DNA of 64,000 bases. It comes from Rhodococcus opacus. Lineage in GTDB: Bacteria > Actinomycetota > Actinomycetes > Mycobacteriales > Mycobacteriaceae. The first letter of the stretch is position 1. The number at the start of each line of letters is the position of its first letter. Below the pieces are notes generated by a model. That model saw only the letters and a program-made list of their open reading frames with translations, did no database searches and had not been told where the DNA came from. The stretch is taken from the NCBI RefSeq assembly GCF_012396235.1, contig NZ_JAAXPA010000010.1:1-64000 (forward strand), in the 5' to 3' direction. Made by a program: the position numbers and the translations under genes. Shown here in pieces: positions 18,346-27,547 of the stretch.

Positions 18346-19518
18346 TTGACTTCTTCCACTGTCACCACGGAAAGCGGCGCATCCCCGTGGATGGACGACG
18401 AGCTCGACGCAGTTGCCGAACTCGCACGCAACTTCTTCGCCAAAGAGGTCACCCCCCACCAACGCCGGTTCACCGAACAGGGCTTTCCGGACAAGGAGGT
18501 CTACGGCACCCTGGGTAAGCTGGGCTTGTCGGGTATGTCGATTCCTACGGAGTTCGGTGGAGGGGGAGGAACTTTCGCCCACGATGCCGTGCTGTTTCAC
18601 GAACAGGTGATGGCAGGTGACCACTCGTTGCAACTCGGTGTGCACTCGGGAATCGTTCCGCACTACCTGAACGCGTACGGAAGCCACGAGCAGAAATCGC
18701 GATGGCTTCCCAAGCTCACAAGCGGTGAATGGGTCGGTGCCATCGCCATGACCGAACCGGGAACCGGCTCAGATCTGCAAAACATCACTACCAAGGCCGT
18801 ACGCGACGGGGGCGACTATGTCATCACCGGCGCCAAGACCTTCATCTCGAACGGTCGCAACTGTGACCTCGTCATCATCGCGGCCAAGACCGATGCCACG
18901 CTCGGGTCGAAGGGGGTGTCTCTCATCGTCGCCGAGGTGAACGACGACACTCCCGGATTCTCGCGCGGACAGATCTTCGACAAGCTGGGCCAGAAGGGGC
19001 AGGACACCACTGAACTGTTCTTCGACGGTCTTCGCGTCCCCGTGGACAACCTCCTCGGAGAACGCGAGGGTGCCGGATTCGTCCAGCTGATGCAGCAACT
19101 ACCACAGGAAAGATTGATCTGCGGCGTCGCTGCCGTCGCCGCGATCGAACGCGCGGTAGCCCTCACCATCGAGTACACCAAATCGCGGACAATGTTTGGG
19201 AAGACACTGTTCGATCTCCAGAACACGCGCTTCGAACTTGCCGAATGCGCTTCCCTCGCAAGGGTATCGCGCACCTTTATCGACGACTGTATCGGCAAAC
19301 ACCTTCGCGGCGAACTCGACGTCACCACCGCCGCGATGGCGAAGTACTGGTTGACCGATCAACAGTGCGCCGTGATCGACCGCTGTCTACAACTGTTCGG
19401 AGGATACGGCTACATCCTCGAATACCCCATCGCCCAGATGTACGCCGACGCCCGCATCCAGCGCATCTACGCCGGATCCAACGAGGTCATGAAGGAATTG
19501 ATCTCGAGAGCGCTGTAG
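18346..19518 (+). CDS. Acyl-CoA dehydrogenase (FadE, long-chain/isovaleryl-like)
   Basis: A 390-residue FAD dehydrogenase. The motif AMTEPGTGSDLQNI (about residue 134), GAKTFISNGRNCDLV, then LPQERLICGVAA (about 250), whose Glu occupies the catalytic-base position used by long-chain and isovaleryl-CoA dehydrogenases; the C-terminal site reads IYAGSNEVMKELI, lacking a Glu at the medium-chain position. The start is TTG at 18346, with GGAGA about nine bases upstream. A 49-bp gap separates it from the ligase, so it is probably the last gene of the operon. Confidence 0.92.
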   Translation: MTSSTVTTESGASPWMDDELDAVAELARNFFAKEVTPHQRRFTEQGFPDKEVYGTLGKLGLSGMSIPTEFGGGGGTFAHDAVLFHEQVMAGDHSLQLGVHSGIVPHYLNAYGSHEQKSRWLPKLTSGEWVGAIAMTEPGTGSDLQNITTKAVRDGGDYVITGAKTFISNGRNCDLVIIAAKTDATLGSKGVSLIVAEVNDDTPGFSRGQIFDKLGQKGQDTTELFFDGLRVPVDNLLGEREGAGFVQLMQQLPQERLICGVAAVAAIERAVALTIEYTKSRTMFGKTLFDLQNTRFELAECASLARVSRTFIDDCIGKHLRGELDVTTAAMAKYWLTDQQCAVIDRCLQLFGGYGYILEYPIAQMYADARIQRIYAGSNEVMKELISRAL

Positions 19519-19534
19519 CAAGCAGTCCGCCCAG

Positions 19535-19735
19535 CATCTTCGCGTAGTGGCCGATGACACCAGTTCCTGGGTCACGGCGGCGACGGCGGTCTTTCCCACC
19601 CCGGCGGGCGACGACGGGCACGATCGTGACTGTGGGATCGCCGAGGAGTGTGAGGACTTCCGTGACGTCGGCCGCCCGCCCGACGTGACCGGTCGGTGGC
19701 GGCACAGTGTGCCGCGAACATCTGGGTCCATGGGA
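19535..19735 (-). pseudogene. Remnant of a STAND/LuxR-type ATPase gene
   Basis: The minus strand reads GHVGRAADVTEVLTLLGDPT and VTIVPVV in one frame, then AGVGKTAVAAVTQELVSSAT in the next, a Walker A P-loop region as in AfsR/LuxR-type ATPase regulators, with a missing base just before the P-loop. Nothing else of such a gene is present, so this is a fragment. It lies between the FadE gene and the MFS gene. Confidence 0.5.
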
Positions 19736-19830
19736 ACCCCCCTTCGTCGAAGGTGCCGTGCGCAGCGGAGATGTGGATCGAACGGTGTGCGATACCGGAT
19801 CAGCGGGACCGTTACCGCTGCCGGCGGTGG

Positions 19831-20997
19831 CTATTCGCGGGTGAGAGCCCTCCACGTCGAGAATGCTGCGCCGGCGAGGAGCCCACCGGTCAGCACGAAG
19901 ACGGCGTCGGTCCCGGTGGAGCCTGCGATTGCGCCTGCGGTGAGCGGGATGAAGACTTGCCCGAGCCGATTGCCGGTCAGGCGAAGTGAGAGCGCCGACG
20001 CACGGTTCGAGGGAGGTACCAGTCCCGCAACCCAGGTCATGGTGAGGGGCTGTGCGAGGCCCCAGAAGAAGCCGGCAACTGCCATGAGGATGCCGACGAT
20101 GATCGGTTGAGGCACAGCCGGTATCAGGGCGACTGGCAGTGCCGAGCACAGTGTGCCGGAGATCAGGAGCCACCGGCGCGGTGCCAATTGCAGAAGTCTG
20201 GTCAAGAACACACGAGAAACGATCGCGGCGATCGAGCGGGCTGTCAGGATCGCGGTGACCGTCAGTACGGAAAATCCGTACTGCTCCCCGAGGACCGGCA
20301 GGTAGGCGGTGGTCAGGTCCATCGAGGTCAGCACGATCAGGCTGCTGAAGACGGCGGGGCGCATGCCGGAGGTGGACAGCATCGCCATCGTCGACTGGCG
20401 TACGGGAGCTGCGGATTTTCGCGGTGTCGCGGTCTTGGGTGTCCGAAGGTGCGGTGACAGGCTCGCGGTGGCTGCGAGTGCCGCGAGCACCAGCATCGCG
20501 AGTAGCGCGCCGCTGGTTTCGACGTGTCCTTCGTGGCTGCGGGATGCGATGATTCCGGCCACCGGAATGCCGATGGACTGTCCCACGGAGATCCAGACGG
20601 TCAGGCCGCCGAATCTGCGGTCGTATTGATCGGGGGAGGACATGAGCGGTACGTATCCCTGGCCGGATACCAGGGTCAGGATGTGGCCGAATCCGAGCAG
20701 GATGCTGCCGGCGGCGAGCACGACCAGGTCAGTGCTGGTGATGATCACGACGACCGCGACGCCGGAAAGCGCTGCGCCGATACGCAGTACCGCGGCCGCG
20801 TGCCTGCCGTCCACGGCCCGGCCGATGGGGATCGCTGCGACCAGCGGGACGAGCGAATACAACGCGGTCAGGATCCCCACGGTCGCGCCGTTACCGCCGA
20901 GCTCGAGGGCTCGGTACGAGATCATCACGCGCACTGCCGCGTATACGGCCTGTAGGAGTGCGGTGACGAGGCAGAGGGAGACGAACCAGGACTTCAC
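19831..20997 (-). CDS. Major facilitator superfamily transporter
   Basis: A 388-residue integral membrane protein with about 12 hydrophobic helices in two halves separated by a basic loop (LRTPKTATPRKSAAPVRQS, about residues 195-215). The first half has GRAVDGRHAAAVL after helix 2, at the position of the MFS loop 2-3 motif. Start is GTG at 20997, 33 bp after the GntR stop, so it is co-transcribed with the regulator. Direction of transport and substrate cannot be told from sequence; a role with the GntR-controlled catabolic genes is likely (inference). Confidence 0.85.
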   Translation of the reverse strand: MKSWFVSLCLVTALLQAVYAAVRVMISYRALELGGNGATVGILTALYSLVPLVAAIPIGRAVDGRHAAAVLRIGAALSGVAVVVIITSTDLVVLAAGSILLGFGHILTLVSGQGYVPLMSSPDQYDRRFGGLTVWISVGQSIGIPVAGIIASRSHEGHVETSGALLAMLVLAALAATASLSPHLRTPKTATPRKSAAPVRQSTMAMLSTSGMRPAVFSSLIVLTSMDLTTAYLPVLGEQYGFSVLTVTAILTARSIAAIVSRVFLTRLLQLAPRRWLLISGTLCSALPVALIPAVPQPIIVGILMAVAGFFWGLAQPLTMTWVAGLVPPSNRASALSLRLTGNRLGQVFIPLTAGAIAGSTGTDAVFVLTGGLLAGAAFSTWRALTRE

Positions 20998-21030
20998 GAG
21001 TGAGTAGAAGAGATTCGGCGCCTGACGAAC

Positions 21031-21738
21031 TCAGACATTCCCGAAGTCTTCGCGCTCGTCCGATCCGGCCGCGCGCAGTTCGGGTTGGCTCTCCCGAATC
21101 TTGTAGGCGCGCTGGATGTGCTGTGCCATGAAGTCACCAGCGGCCTGGGCGTCTTTCCGCACGATGGCCTCGAGGATCTGGTCGTGATCCTTTTCCAGTT
21201 CGTGGGCGTCGGGTGGGTGTCGCCACACAGTGGTGCTGGGTGTCAGTCTCGACCACAGCAGTTCGATGTGCTGGACGACCAGGGGAGAGGTCTGGCTGTA
21301 GATGGCGAAGTGGAAGGCCCGGTTCATCAGGGACAGGTCGGCCGCGGTTGCTGCGCCGTCGCGTTGCGCCCGGTCGAGGGCGGCGTGCTTTTCCCTGATG
21401 GTCTCGAGCCCTGCCGGTGTCATCCGTTCGACCGCCATCACGGTGGCCTCACGTTCGGCGGCGGCCCGCAGCCGGTACAGGTCGCGGGCGGTGTCCGGGG
21501 TCATCTCCCGTACGGAGGCGCCCTTGTGTGGGGAATAGCTCAGAACCCCGTCGGCCGCGAGTAGTCGCATCGCCTCCCGCACGGGTGTGGCGCTGACGCC
21601 GTACCGCTTGGCCAGTACGGTCTGCTTGATCAGTTCGCCCGGTTTGATCGCGCCGGAGGCGACGTCCTGCTTCAGTCGCTCGGCGACGTATTCCGTCCGG
21701 CTCACCGGAGGAGCGGCTCCCATGTCACTCGACGTCAT
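21031..21738 (-). CDS. GntR-family (FCD subfamily) transcriptional regulator
   Basis: A 235-residue regulator. The winged helix spans about residues 8-75 (GELIKQTVLAKRYGVSATPV, REAMRLLAADGVLS). The all-helical FCD effector domain follows (RLRAAAEREATVMAVERM, then NRAFHFAIYSQTSP, HDQILEAIVRKDAQAAGDFM with metal/ligand His residues). ATG 21738 is chosen for its AAGGAG five bases upstream. It is divergent from the MmgE/PrpD gene; the gap has palindromes also found before the dehydrogenase at 27548, suggesting it represses both units and itself. Confidence 0.92.
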   Translation of the reverse strand: MTSSDMGAAPPVSRTEYVAERLKQDVASGAIKPGELIKQTVLAKRYGVSATPVREAMRLLAADGVLSYSPHKGASVREMTPDTARDLYRLRAAAEREATVMAVERMTPAGLETIREKHAALDRAQRDGAATAADLSLMNRAFHFAIYSQTSPLVVQHIELLWSRLTPSTTVWRHPPDAHELEKDHDQILEAIVRKDAQAAGDFMAQHIQRAYKIRESQPELRAAGSDEREDFGNV

Positions 21739-21792
21739 GACGGCTCCTTTCGGGAGCAAACCGAGCAGCGAAACCACCACTCTATTTTCTGT

Positions 21793-21804
21793 ACTCCATA
21801 GTGT
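21793..21804. promoter_or_regulatory. Degenerate GntR operator-like site
   Basis: ACTCCATAGTGT matches 10 of 12 positions of the perfect palindrome at 21863-21874. It lies 55 bp upstream of the GntR start, where autorepression would be expected. Confidence 0.4.
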
Positions 21805-21844
21805 CTATCAGCCCGAACCGGAAGGCGCCCATTCAGGTGGCTTT

Positions 21845-21874
21845 CTATCGATAGTAGACAACACTCTATAGAGT
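21845..21874. promoter_or_regulatory. Tandem palindromes, probable GntR operators
   Basis: CTATCGATAG (21845-21854) and ACTCTATAGAGT (21863-21874) are perfect palindromes 8 bp apart in the divergent gap. The core CTCTATAGAGTAT of the second is repeated exactly upstream of the acyl-CoA dehydrogenase at 27548. Binding by the adjacent GntR protein is inferred from position and repetition. Confidence 0.6.
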
Positions 21875-21964
21875 ATGTAACTTGAGTCACGCAGACACGC
21901 CGATGTGATCGGAGCCTCCACGGGGCTTCTCGGATCGCGGCCCGGAACTACTGATGGAGACCCC

Positions 21965-23353
21965 ATGACCTCCTCTGATCGCCTGACCTGGAACATTGCC
22001 GAGTGGATCGTCGACCAGCAGCAACGCCCGCTGCCCGAAAGGATGGATCACCACGTCAGGCGGCTGCTGCTCGATCACCTTGCCGGTGTCGTTGCCAGTT
22101 CGCCGGGTGCGGTGTCCGGGGCAGTCGGCGAACATGTGCACCGCATGTACCCCGGCACCACGGCGACCGCCATCGGTCACGGCCGGAGCTCCGCGTTGGG
22201 CGCGGCCCTGATCAACGGCACCAACGGGCATGGCATCGAAACCGATGAGGGGTACACACCAGGCAGTATGCATCCCACCTCGGCGATCTTCCCGGCGGTG
22301 TTCGCGGTCGCCCAGGAGAAGGGGATCAGCGGGGATCGTGTGCTGACCGCGGCAGCCATCGGGATGGAACTGTCCTGCCGGATCGCTGCCGCCGGTCACC
22401 CGGCTACCCGGAACCGGCATTTCCACAACACCGCCATTGCGGGTGTCTTCGGGGCCGCGGCCGCAGTTGCGGTACTTCTGGAGCTCGACGTCACCGGAGT
22501 GGCGAACACCCTCGGTATCGCCGGCTCACATGCGAGCGGATTGTTCGAATTCCTCGGCCAGTCGGCGGAGATCAAACGATTCCATCCCGGCAAGGCTGCC
22601 CGTGACGGCATCACCAGCGCGGATCTCGCGCAGGCAGGGTTGACGGGCCCGACCACGATCCTCGAAGGCAAAGACGGATACTTCGCCGCCTACGCGGGAG
22701 TCGAGGGCACCGATTGGGACCCTGGGATCCTCCTGGGCGGCCTGGGGGAGGAGTGGGTGCTGCTCGGGACCTACGTCAAGCCGTACCCGTGCTGCCGTCA
22801 CCTGCACGGGGCAATCGACGCCGCCCTTCACCTGGTCAAAACCCACACCATCGACCCGGCCGACATCGCATCGGTCACCGTCGGCACGTTCGCCATCGCC
22901 ACCCGGCACGCAGGACGACAGCTCGACACCATCCTCCAAGCACAGTTGAGCCTTCCGTTCACCGTCGCCGTCGCGTTGCTCCGCGGCGGGGTGACCCTGA
23001 CCGACTTCAGCGAAGACACTCGGTCGAACATCGCGGTACAGGCACTGATGAACAAGGTGCAGGTCGTCCTCGACGACGCCGCCGACGCGGCATACCCGAA
23101 GTCCGGCCGCCCGGCCGATGTCACCGTCGTCATGAACGACGGCACCCGATACCAGCACCGCGTCGAACAGCCCTACGGCGAACCGTCGAACCCGCTGTCC
23201 GACAGCGACCTCGAAGGCAAGGCCCGTGCTCTGGTCGAACCCGTCATCGGCGCCGACGGCACCAAGAACCTGATCGAGTCGTCGTGGAACTTCGACTCCC
23301 TCGAGTTCCTCGATTTCCTCGACTCCGCGGTCCGCAACGCCGACCCCCGATAA
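21965..23353 (+). CDS. MmgE/PrpD family protein
   Basis: A 462-residue protein of the 2-methylcitrate dehydratase/cis-aconitate decarboxylase/iminodisuccinate epimerase superfamily. Seen: LLLDHLAGVVASSPGAV, HGIETDEGYTPGSMHPTSAI (active-site Asp and His, about residue 90), NRHFHNTAIAGVFGAAAAV (about 145), KRFHPGKAARDGI, and YVKPYPCCRHLHGAIDA (about 276). ATG 21965 is preferred over GTG 21905 because GGAGA precedes it and similarity starts there. Members act on di- and tricarboxylates, so the ABC importer downstream may bring in such an acid (inference). It is 43 bp upstream of the ATPase gene. Confidence 0.88.
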   Translation: MTSSDRLTWNIAEWIVDQQQRPLPERMDHHVRRLLLDHLAGVVASSPGAVSGAVGEHVHRMYPGTTATAIGHGRSSALGAALINGTNGHGIETDEGYTPGSMHPTSAIFPAVFAVAQEKGISGDRVLTAAAIGMELSCRIAAAGHPATRNRHFHNTAIAGVFGAAAAVAVLLELDVTGVANTLGIAGSHASGLFEFLGQSAEIKRFHPGKAARDGITSADLAQAGLTGPTTILEGKDGYFAAYAGVEGTDWDPGILLGGLGEEWVLLGTYVKPYPCCRHLHGAIDAALHLVKTHTIDPADIASVTVGTFAIATRHAGRQLDTILQAQLSLPFTVAVALLRGGVTLTDFSEDTRSNIAVQALMNKVQVVLDDAADAAYPKSGRPADVTVVMNDGTRYQHRVEQPYGEPSNPLSDSDLEGKARALVEPVIGADGTKNLIESSWNFDSLEFLDFLDSAVRNADPR

Positions 23354-23396
23354 ACGCCACGGCCCACCCACCAGCTCCACTAGGAAGGGACCTCTC

Positions 23397-24527
23397 ATGG
23401 AGGTTGTAGTACAAGATCTCGAACTCGCCTACGGCGACTTCGTCGCGATCAAGAGACTCGATCTGACCATTCCGGACGGCGAATCAGTGGTCCTGCTCGG
23501 CCAGTCCGGGTGCGGAAAGACGAGCACCATGCGGTGCATCGCCGGACTCGAATCACCTACCGGTGGAAGGATTTCCATCGGAGACCGCACCGTATTCGAC
23601 GGCGCCAGCGGAAAAGTCGTCCCGGTGTTCAAACGCAACGTCGGGATGGTCTTCCAGTCGTACGCGGTCTGGCCCCACAAGACGGTCCTCGAAAACGTCT
23701 CGTTCCCGCTGAAGATGAAGGGCATCGCCCGGGCAGACCGCCGCCGCCAAGCCCTCGAGGTCCTCGAGATCGTCGGCCTGGCGCACCTCGCCGAACGCGG
23801 AGCCAGCATGCTTTCGGGCGGACAGATGCAACGAGTCGCGCTGGCGCGCTCGATGGCAATGTCGCCCAGCGTGCTCCTGCTCGACGAACCCCTGTCCAAC
23901 CTCGATGCACGTCTTCGCGACGACCTCCGCGTCGAACTGCGCCGCATCCAAACCGAACGCGGCCTGACCAGCCTGTATGTCACACACGATCAGCAGGAGG
24001 CGCTCGCGCTGGCCGATCGGATCGCGATCATGCAGGAAGGCCGCATCACCCAACTCGGCACCCCCGAGCAGATCTACGGATCTCCCGTGAGCGCATCGAT
24101 CGCCGGCTTCCTCGGCGTGACCAACATCTTCCCCATTGCCCCCTCGTCAACACCTCGCTCACTGGAGCTGACCGACCACGACATCACCCTGCGAAGCACC
24201 TACCCGGTTCCCCGCACTGCTGCCAGCGTGTGCATCCGGCCCGAGGACATCACGGTGACGCTCGAACAACCGACCGACCGGGTGGGTCACGACGCCGACA
24301 CCAACTACCTCAGCGGCACCGTCGAAGTTGCGGTGTTCCAGGGCGCATCCATCCGCTGCAAGGTGCGCACCGACAGCGGCCTGCCACTCGACGCCATCTG
24401 CGCACCGCCCGCCGTCGGGACCTTCGCACCCGGCGCCCGTGTGTCCATCTCCATCGACTCGGACCGGGTGAAGGTCCTCCCGAACGAGGCACCGGTCAGC
24501 GACATCCCGCAGGCGGTGGCGGCATGA
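23397..24527 (+). CDS. ABC transporter ATP-binding protein (PotA/FbpC type)
   Basis: A 376-residue importer ATPase. Walker A GQSGCGKTS (about residue 37), Q-loop MVFQSYAVWPH, signature LSGGQMQRVALAR (about 139), Walker B VLLLDEPLSNLDARLRD (about 160), switch His in YVTHDQQEALALAD. The C-terminal TOBE domain (SVCIRPEDITVTLEQP) is typical of spermidine/ferric/phosphonate-type importers. A clear AGGAAGGGA ribosome site precedes ATG 23397. Its stop overlaps the permease start by 4 bp. Confidence 0.95.
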   Translation: MEVVVQDLELAYGDFVAIKRLDLTIPDGESVVLLGQSGCGKTSTMRCIAGLESPTGGRISIGDRTVFDGASGKVVPVFKRNVGMVFQSYAVWPHKTVLENVSFPLKMKGIARADRRRQALEVLEIVGLAHLAERGASMLSGGQMQRVALARSMAMSPSVLLLDEPLSNLDARLRDDLRVELRRIQTERGLTSLYVTHDQQEALALADRIAIMQEGRITQLGTPEQIYGSPVSASIAGFLGVTNIFPIAPSSTPRSLELTDHDITLRSTYPVPRTAASVCIRPEDITVTLEQPTDRVGHDADTNYLSGTVEVAVFQGASIRCKVRTDSGLPLDAICAPPAVGTFAPGARVSISIDSDRVKVLPNEAPVSDIPQAVAA

Positions 24528-26299
24528 GTTCGACCAGCGTGCTCGAGCCTGCACCACCGATGACACCCCGGCCGCCGGCACCCACGCGGCGACGCGCCCG
24601 TCGCATCGGCCGGCGAGGAAAGGTGGCAAGCCTGCCGCTCCTCGCGGTGGTCGCCTTCCTGGTGCTGGTCCCCGCCGGGTTCGTCCTCCTCGCGGCATTC
24701 AGCAAAGAGGTACCGAGACCAGGCAGCATCGGCCTCGATCTGACCCTGCAGAACATCCGGGTTCTCACCGAAGCGGGCGTTCTCGGCGCCACGCTGAACT
24801 CACTCATCATTGCGTTCTCGGCAACTCTGCTGGCCTTGACGATCGGTGGATTCCTGGCCTTCGTGACCGCGCGGACCAATGTCCCCTGCAAGGGATTCAT
24901 CTTTCTGATCGGTCTCATGCCGCTGTTTCTGCCGTCCTACGTCGGCGCGCTGGCCTGGTCGCTGCTCGGCAGCCCCGGCGCCGGCCTGATCAACGTCGCC
25001 TTCCGCGATCTCGGTATGGGCAGCCCGGTCAACGTGTACACCATCGGCGGCGTCGTCATGGTGATGGCGATGTACTACGCGCCCTACGCGTTCCTGCTGA
25101 TGCACAGCTCGATGTCCCTGATGAATCCCGACCTCGAAGACGCCTCCAGCGTCCACGGCGGATCCACCTGGCACACCATCAGATCGGTCACCACACCCCT
25201 TGCCCTGCCTGCCATTCTGGGATCGGGCCTGCTGATGTTCATCCTCATCCTGGAGAACTTTCCGGTCGCGCAGGTCCTGGCCACCCCCGGACAGATCGAC
25301 ACCCTGCCGACGTTCATCTACCGACTGATGAACACCTCACCCTCACGCGGCAACGAAGCCTCCGTGATTGCCATCGTGCTGGTGGCCGCGGTCGTCACCA
25401 TCACGATGGTGCAGCGGCGCATCCTGGCCAAGCGCTCCTACACGACCATCTCGGGCAAGGGCGTCAAGGCCCGCACCCTGCCGCTGGGACGATTCAAGGC
25501 ACCCGTCGTCGCTGTGGCCCTGGTGTACTTCCTGCTCGCGATCGTGTTGCCGCTGCTTGCCCTGTTCCTCTCGGCGATCCGCAGCTCCCCGTACATGCAG
25601 TCCTTCGCCAGCCTGACCGAGCCCGGCGCCCTCGACATCACCTCCTTCGCGCACGTGTTCACCTCCGAGGTGTTCACCACCGCGGCGACCAACAGCGTGA
25701 TCGTCTCCCTGCTCGCCGCGCTCGGCGGCACCATCCTCGCGTTCCTGGTCGGCTACACCGTCTACCGCACCAGCTCCTACGCACGCGGCCTCCTCGAGGC
25801 GCTGTCGATGGTGCCCCTGGCAATCCCCGCGATCGTGCTCGGTATCGGGTTGCTGTGGACCTGGCTCGTCATGCCCATCCCGGTCTACGGCACCCTGTGG
25901 GTGCTGATCATCGGCTTCGTCGCGGTGCAGATGCCCCAAGGCTTCCGCGGCATCGCCGCCGCCATCCAGGCCACCGACCGCGACCTCGAGGACAGCGCCG
26001 TGCTCCTCGGCGCCCGCCGCACCCGCGCCATCGGCTATGTCACCATCCCCCTGCTGCGCGTCGCGGTGTCCTCGACCTTCCTGATCCTGCTCATGCTGAG
26101 CATGCGCGAGCTGACCGTGCCGCTGTTCCTCTACACCACCGACACCCGCATCCTCTCGATCGCCATCTACGACCAGTTCGAGAACGGCGGCGCACTGCAG
26201 GAAGCGTCGGCGATGGCCCTGATCTACTGCGCCATCATGTTCCTCCTCAGCTACCTGCCCCGCCGATTCGGCGCCAAGAACGGAGCCGGCGGTGCCTGA
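24524..26299 (+). CDS. ABC transporter permease, fused double domain (FbpB type)
   Basis: A 591-residue membrane protein holding two binding-protein-dependent transport domains in one chain, as in ferric and related importers. Each half has about six helices and an EAA-type loop for the ATPase: DLEDASSVHGGSTWHTIRSV (about residue 204) and DLEDSAVLLGARRTRAIGYV (about 488). A Pro/Arg-rich cytoplasmic N-terminus precedes the first helix. Start ATG 24524 overlaps the ATPase stop. One chain carries both permease halves, so no second permease gene is needed. Confidence 0.94.
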   Translation: MSSTSVLEPAPPMTPRPPAPTRRRARRIGRRGKVASLPLLAVVAFLVLVPAGFVLLAAFSKEVPRPGSIGLDLTLQNIRVLTEAGVLGATLNSLIIAFSATLLALTIGGFLAFVTARTNVPCKGFIFLIGLMPLFLPSYVGALAWSLLGSPGAGLINVAFRDLGMGSPVNVYTIGGVVMVMAMYYAPYAFLLMHSSMSLMNPDLEDASSVHGGSTWHTIRSVTTPLALPAILGSGLLMFILILENFPVAQVLATPGQIDTLPTFIYRLMNTSPSRGNEASVIAIVLVAAVVTITMVQRRILAKRSYTTISGKGVKARTLPLGRFKAPVVAVALVYFLLAIVLPLLALFLSAIRSSPYMQSFASLTEPGALDITSFAHVFTSEVFTTAATNSVIVSLLAALGGTILAFLVGYTVYRTSSYARGLLEALSMVPLAIPAIVLGIGLLWTWLVMPIPVYGTLWVLIIGFVAVQMPQGFRGIAAAIQATDRDLEDSAVLLGARRTRAIGYVTIPLLRVAVSSTFLILLMLSMRELTVPLFLYTTDTRILSIAIYDQFENGGALQEASAMALIYCAIMFLLSYLPRRFGAKNGAGGA

Positions 26300-26330
26300 G
26301 CGAACCCCCTCGAACACCGAAAGGAACACC

Positions 26331-27473
26331 ATGCGCAGCACCACACGCCCCGGTGTGCGCCGGTGGCTCACCGCGGCCGCCCTGGCCGCCGCGACCGTCC
26401 TGACCGTCACCAGCTGCGGCTCACCCGACGGCGGAAAAGACGACCAGGCGCGCGAACTCCTCCCGCCGTCCGCCGTCGACACCTCCGACGGCCTGCGCAT
26501 CGACGGCGAACTCGTCGCCGACAAGCAGCTCTACGACGCCGCCAAGAACGACACTGTCATCTTGTACTCGGGTACCGGCAAGGAAGCCGAGGACCTCACC
26601 GCGGCCCGCTTCATGCAGGAAACCGGCATCAAGATCGAACTGACCCGCCTGCCCACCAATAAGCTGGCCGAGCGCGCGCTCTCCGAACACGGAGCCGGCC
26701 AGCTGCCCGCCGAGATCATCCGCATCACCGACCCCCGGGTCGCCCGCGAGTTCGAGAAGCAGAACGTGTTCGTGCCCTACCAGACCCCGTTCCACGACCT
26801 GCTGGTCCAGCAGAACACCGGTGTCCGCGACACCTTCGTGAACTGCTACTACTTCGTCAACGCGATGGGCTACAACTCCGCGATGATCGAGGACGACCAG
26901 CCCACCAAGTGGGAGGACCTGACCGATCCGCGCTATTCCGGCAAGCTCGGCGTTGTGTCGGTGACCACCGGCGGCACCTTGAACGCCCTCGCGCACTTCC
27001 AGATCGAGACCCTCGGCGAAGACTTCCTGAAGGCGCAGGGCGCGCAGAACCCCCGCATCTTCGACTCCACCTCCACCGAAGTCGACGCCCTCGCCCGCGG
27101 CGAGATCGCAATCGGTTCACTGAGTTTCAACAACGCCTTCGCCGCCCAGCTCGCGGGCGCCCCGATCAAGCTGGTCATCCCGGACAAGGGTGTCTCCGGA
27201 TCGGAGAACCTGATGGGAATGACCGCCAAAGGTGTGCAAAGCCCGGCCGCGAAGGTCTTCATGAACTGGACCATGTCGAAATCGGGCCAGAGCTTCGCCG
27301 CCGCACAGGGATTCGTCCCGGCCCGCACCGACATCGGGCCGGTCAAGGCCGGTGAATACCAGCTGCCGCAGGCGAACTCGCCGCAGTTTCACCTCTTCAC
27401 CGAGGAGCAGTTCGCGCAGTATGCGGTCCGTGACGAAGAGATGTGGAAGAAAGCCTTCAACTACATGGGCTGA
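26331..27473 (+). CDS. ABC transporter solute-binding lipoprotein
   Basis: A 380-residue extracellular binding protein of the iron/spermidine/2-aminoethylphosphonate class. A basic signal peptide ends in the lipobox VTSC (Cys about residue 29), so it is membrane-anchored. Family features are VILYSGTGKEAEDLTAARFM (about 68), YYFVNAMGYNSAMI, TKWEDLTDPRYSGKLG (about 190) and FMNWTMSKSGQSFAAAQGF (about 305). The Tyr pair used to hold Fe(III) in FbpA is not evident, so an organic ligand is possible. ATG 26331 has AAAGGA about 8 bases upstream; GTG 26292 is in frame but inside the permease gene. Confidence 0.93.
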   Translation: MRSTTRPGVRRWLTAAALAAATVLTVTSCGSPDGGKDDQARELLPPSAVDTSDGLRIDGELVADKQLYDAAKNDTVILYSGTGKEAEDLTAARFMQETGIKIELTRLPTNKLAERALSEHGAGQLPAEIIRITDPRVAREFEKQNVFVPYQTPFHDLLVQQNTGVRDTFVNCYYFVNAMGYNSAMIEDDQPTKWEDLTDPRYSGKLGVVSVTTGGTLNALAHFQIETLGEDFLKAQGAQNPRIFDSTSTEVDALARGEIAIGSLSFNNAFAAQLAGAPIKLVIPDKGVSGSENLMGMTAKGVQSPAAKVFMNWTMSKSGQSFAAAQGFVPARTDIGPVKAGEYQLPQANSPQFHLFTEEQFAQYAVRDEEMWKKAFNYMG

Positions 27474-27518
27474 CAAGACAGTCCGCACGATTTTTCCGCC
27501 GTTATCCCTACCCACTAT

Positions 27519-27531
27519 CTCTATAGAGTAT
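27519..27531. promoter_or_regulatory. GntR operator-like palindrome
   Basis: CTCTATAGAG is a perfect 10-bp palindrome, and with the following TAT gives 13 bases identical to the site at 21864-21876. It ends about 20 bp before the dehydrogenase start at 27548, a position suited to repression. Confidence 0.6.
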
Positions 27532-27547
27532 TGACTTAGGAGTGATC

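Noticed and set aside
25343-26524. 393-codon minus-strand open frame
   Set aside because: Antisense to the ABC permease gene; Gly/Asp/His-rich low-information sequence.
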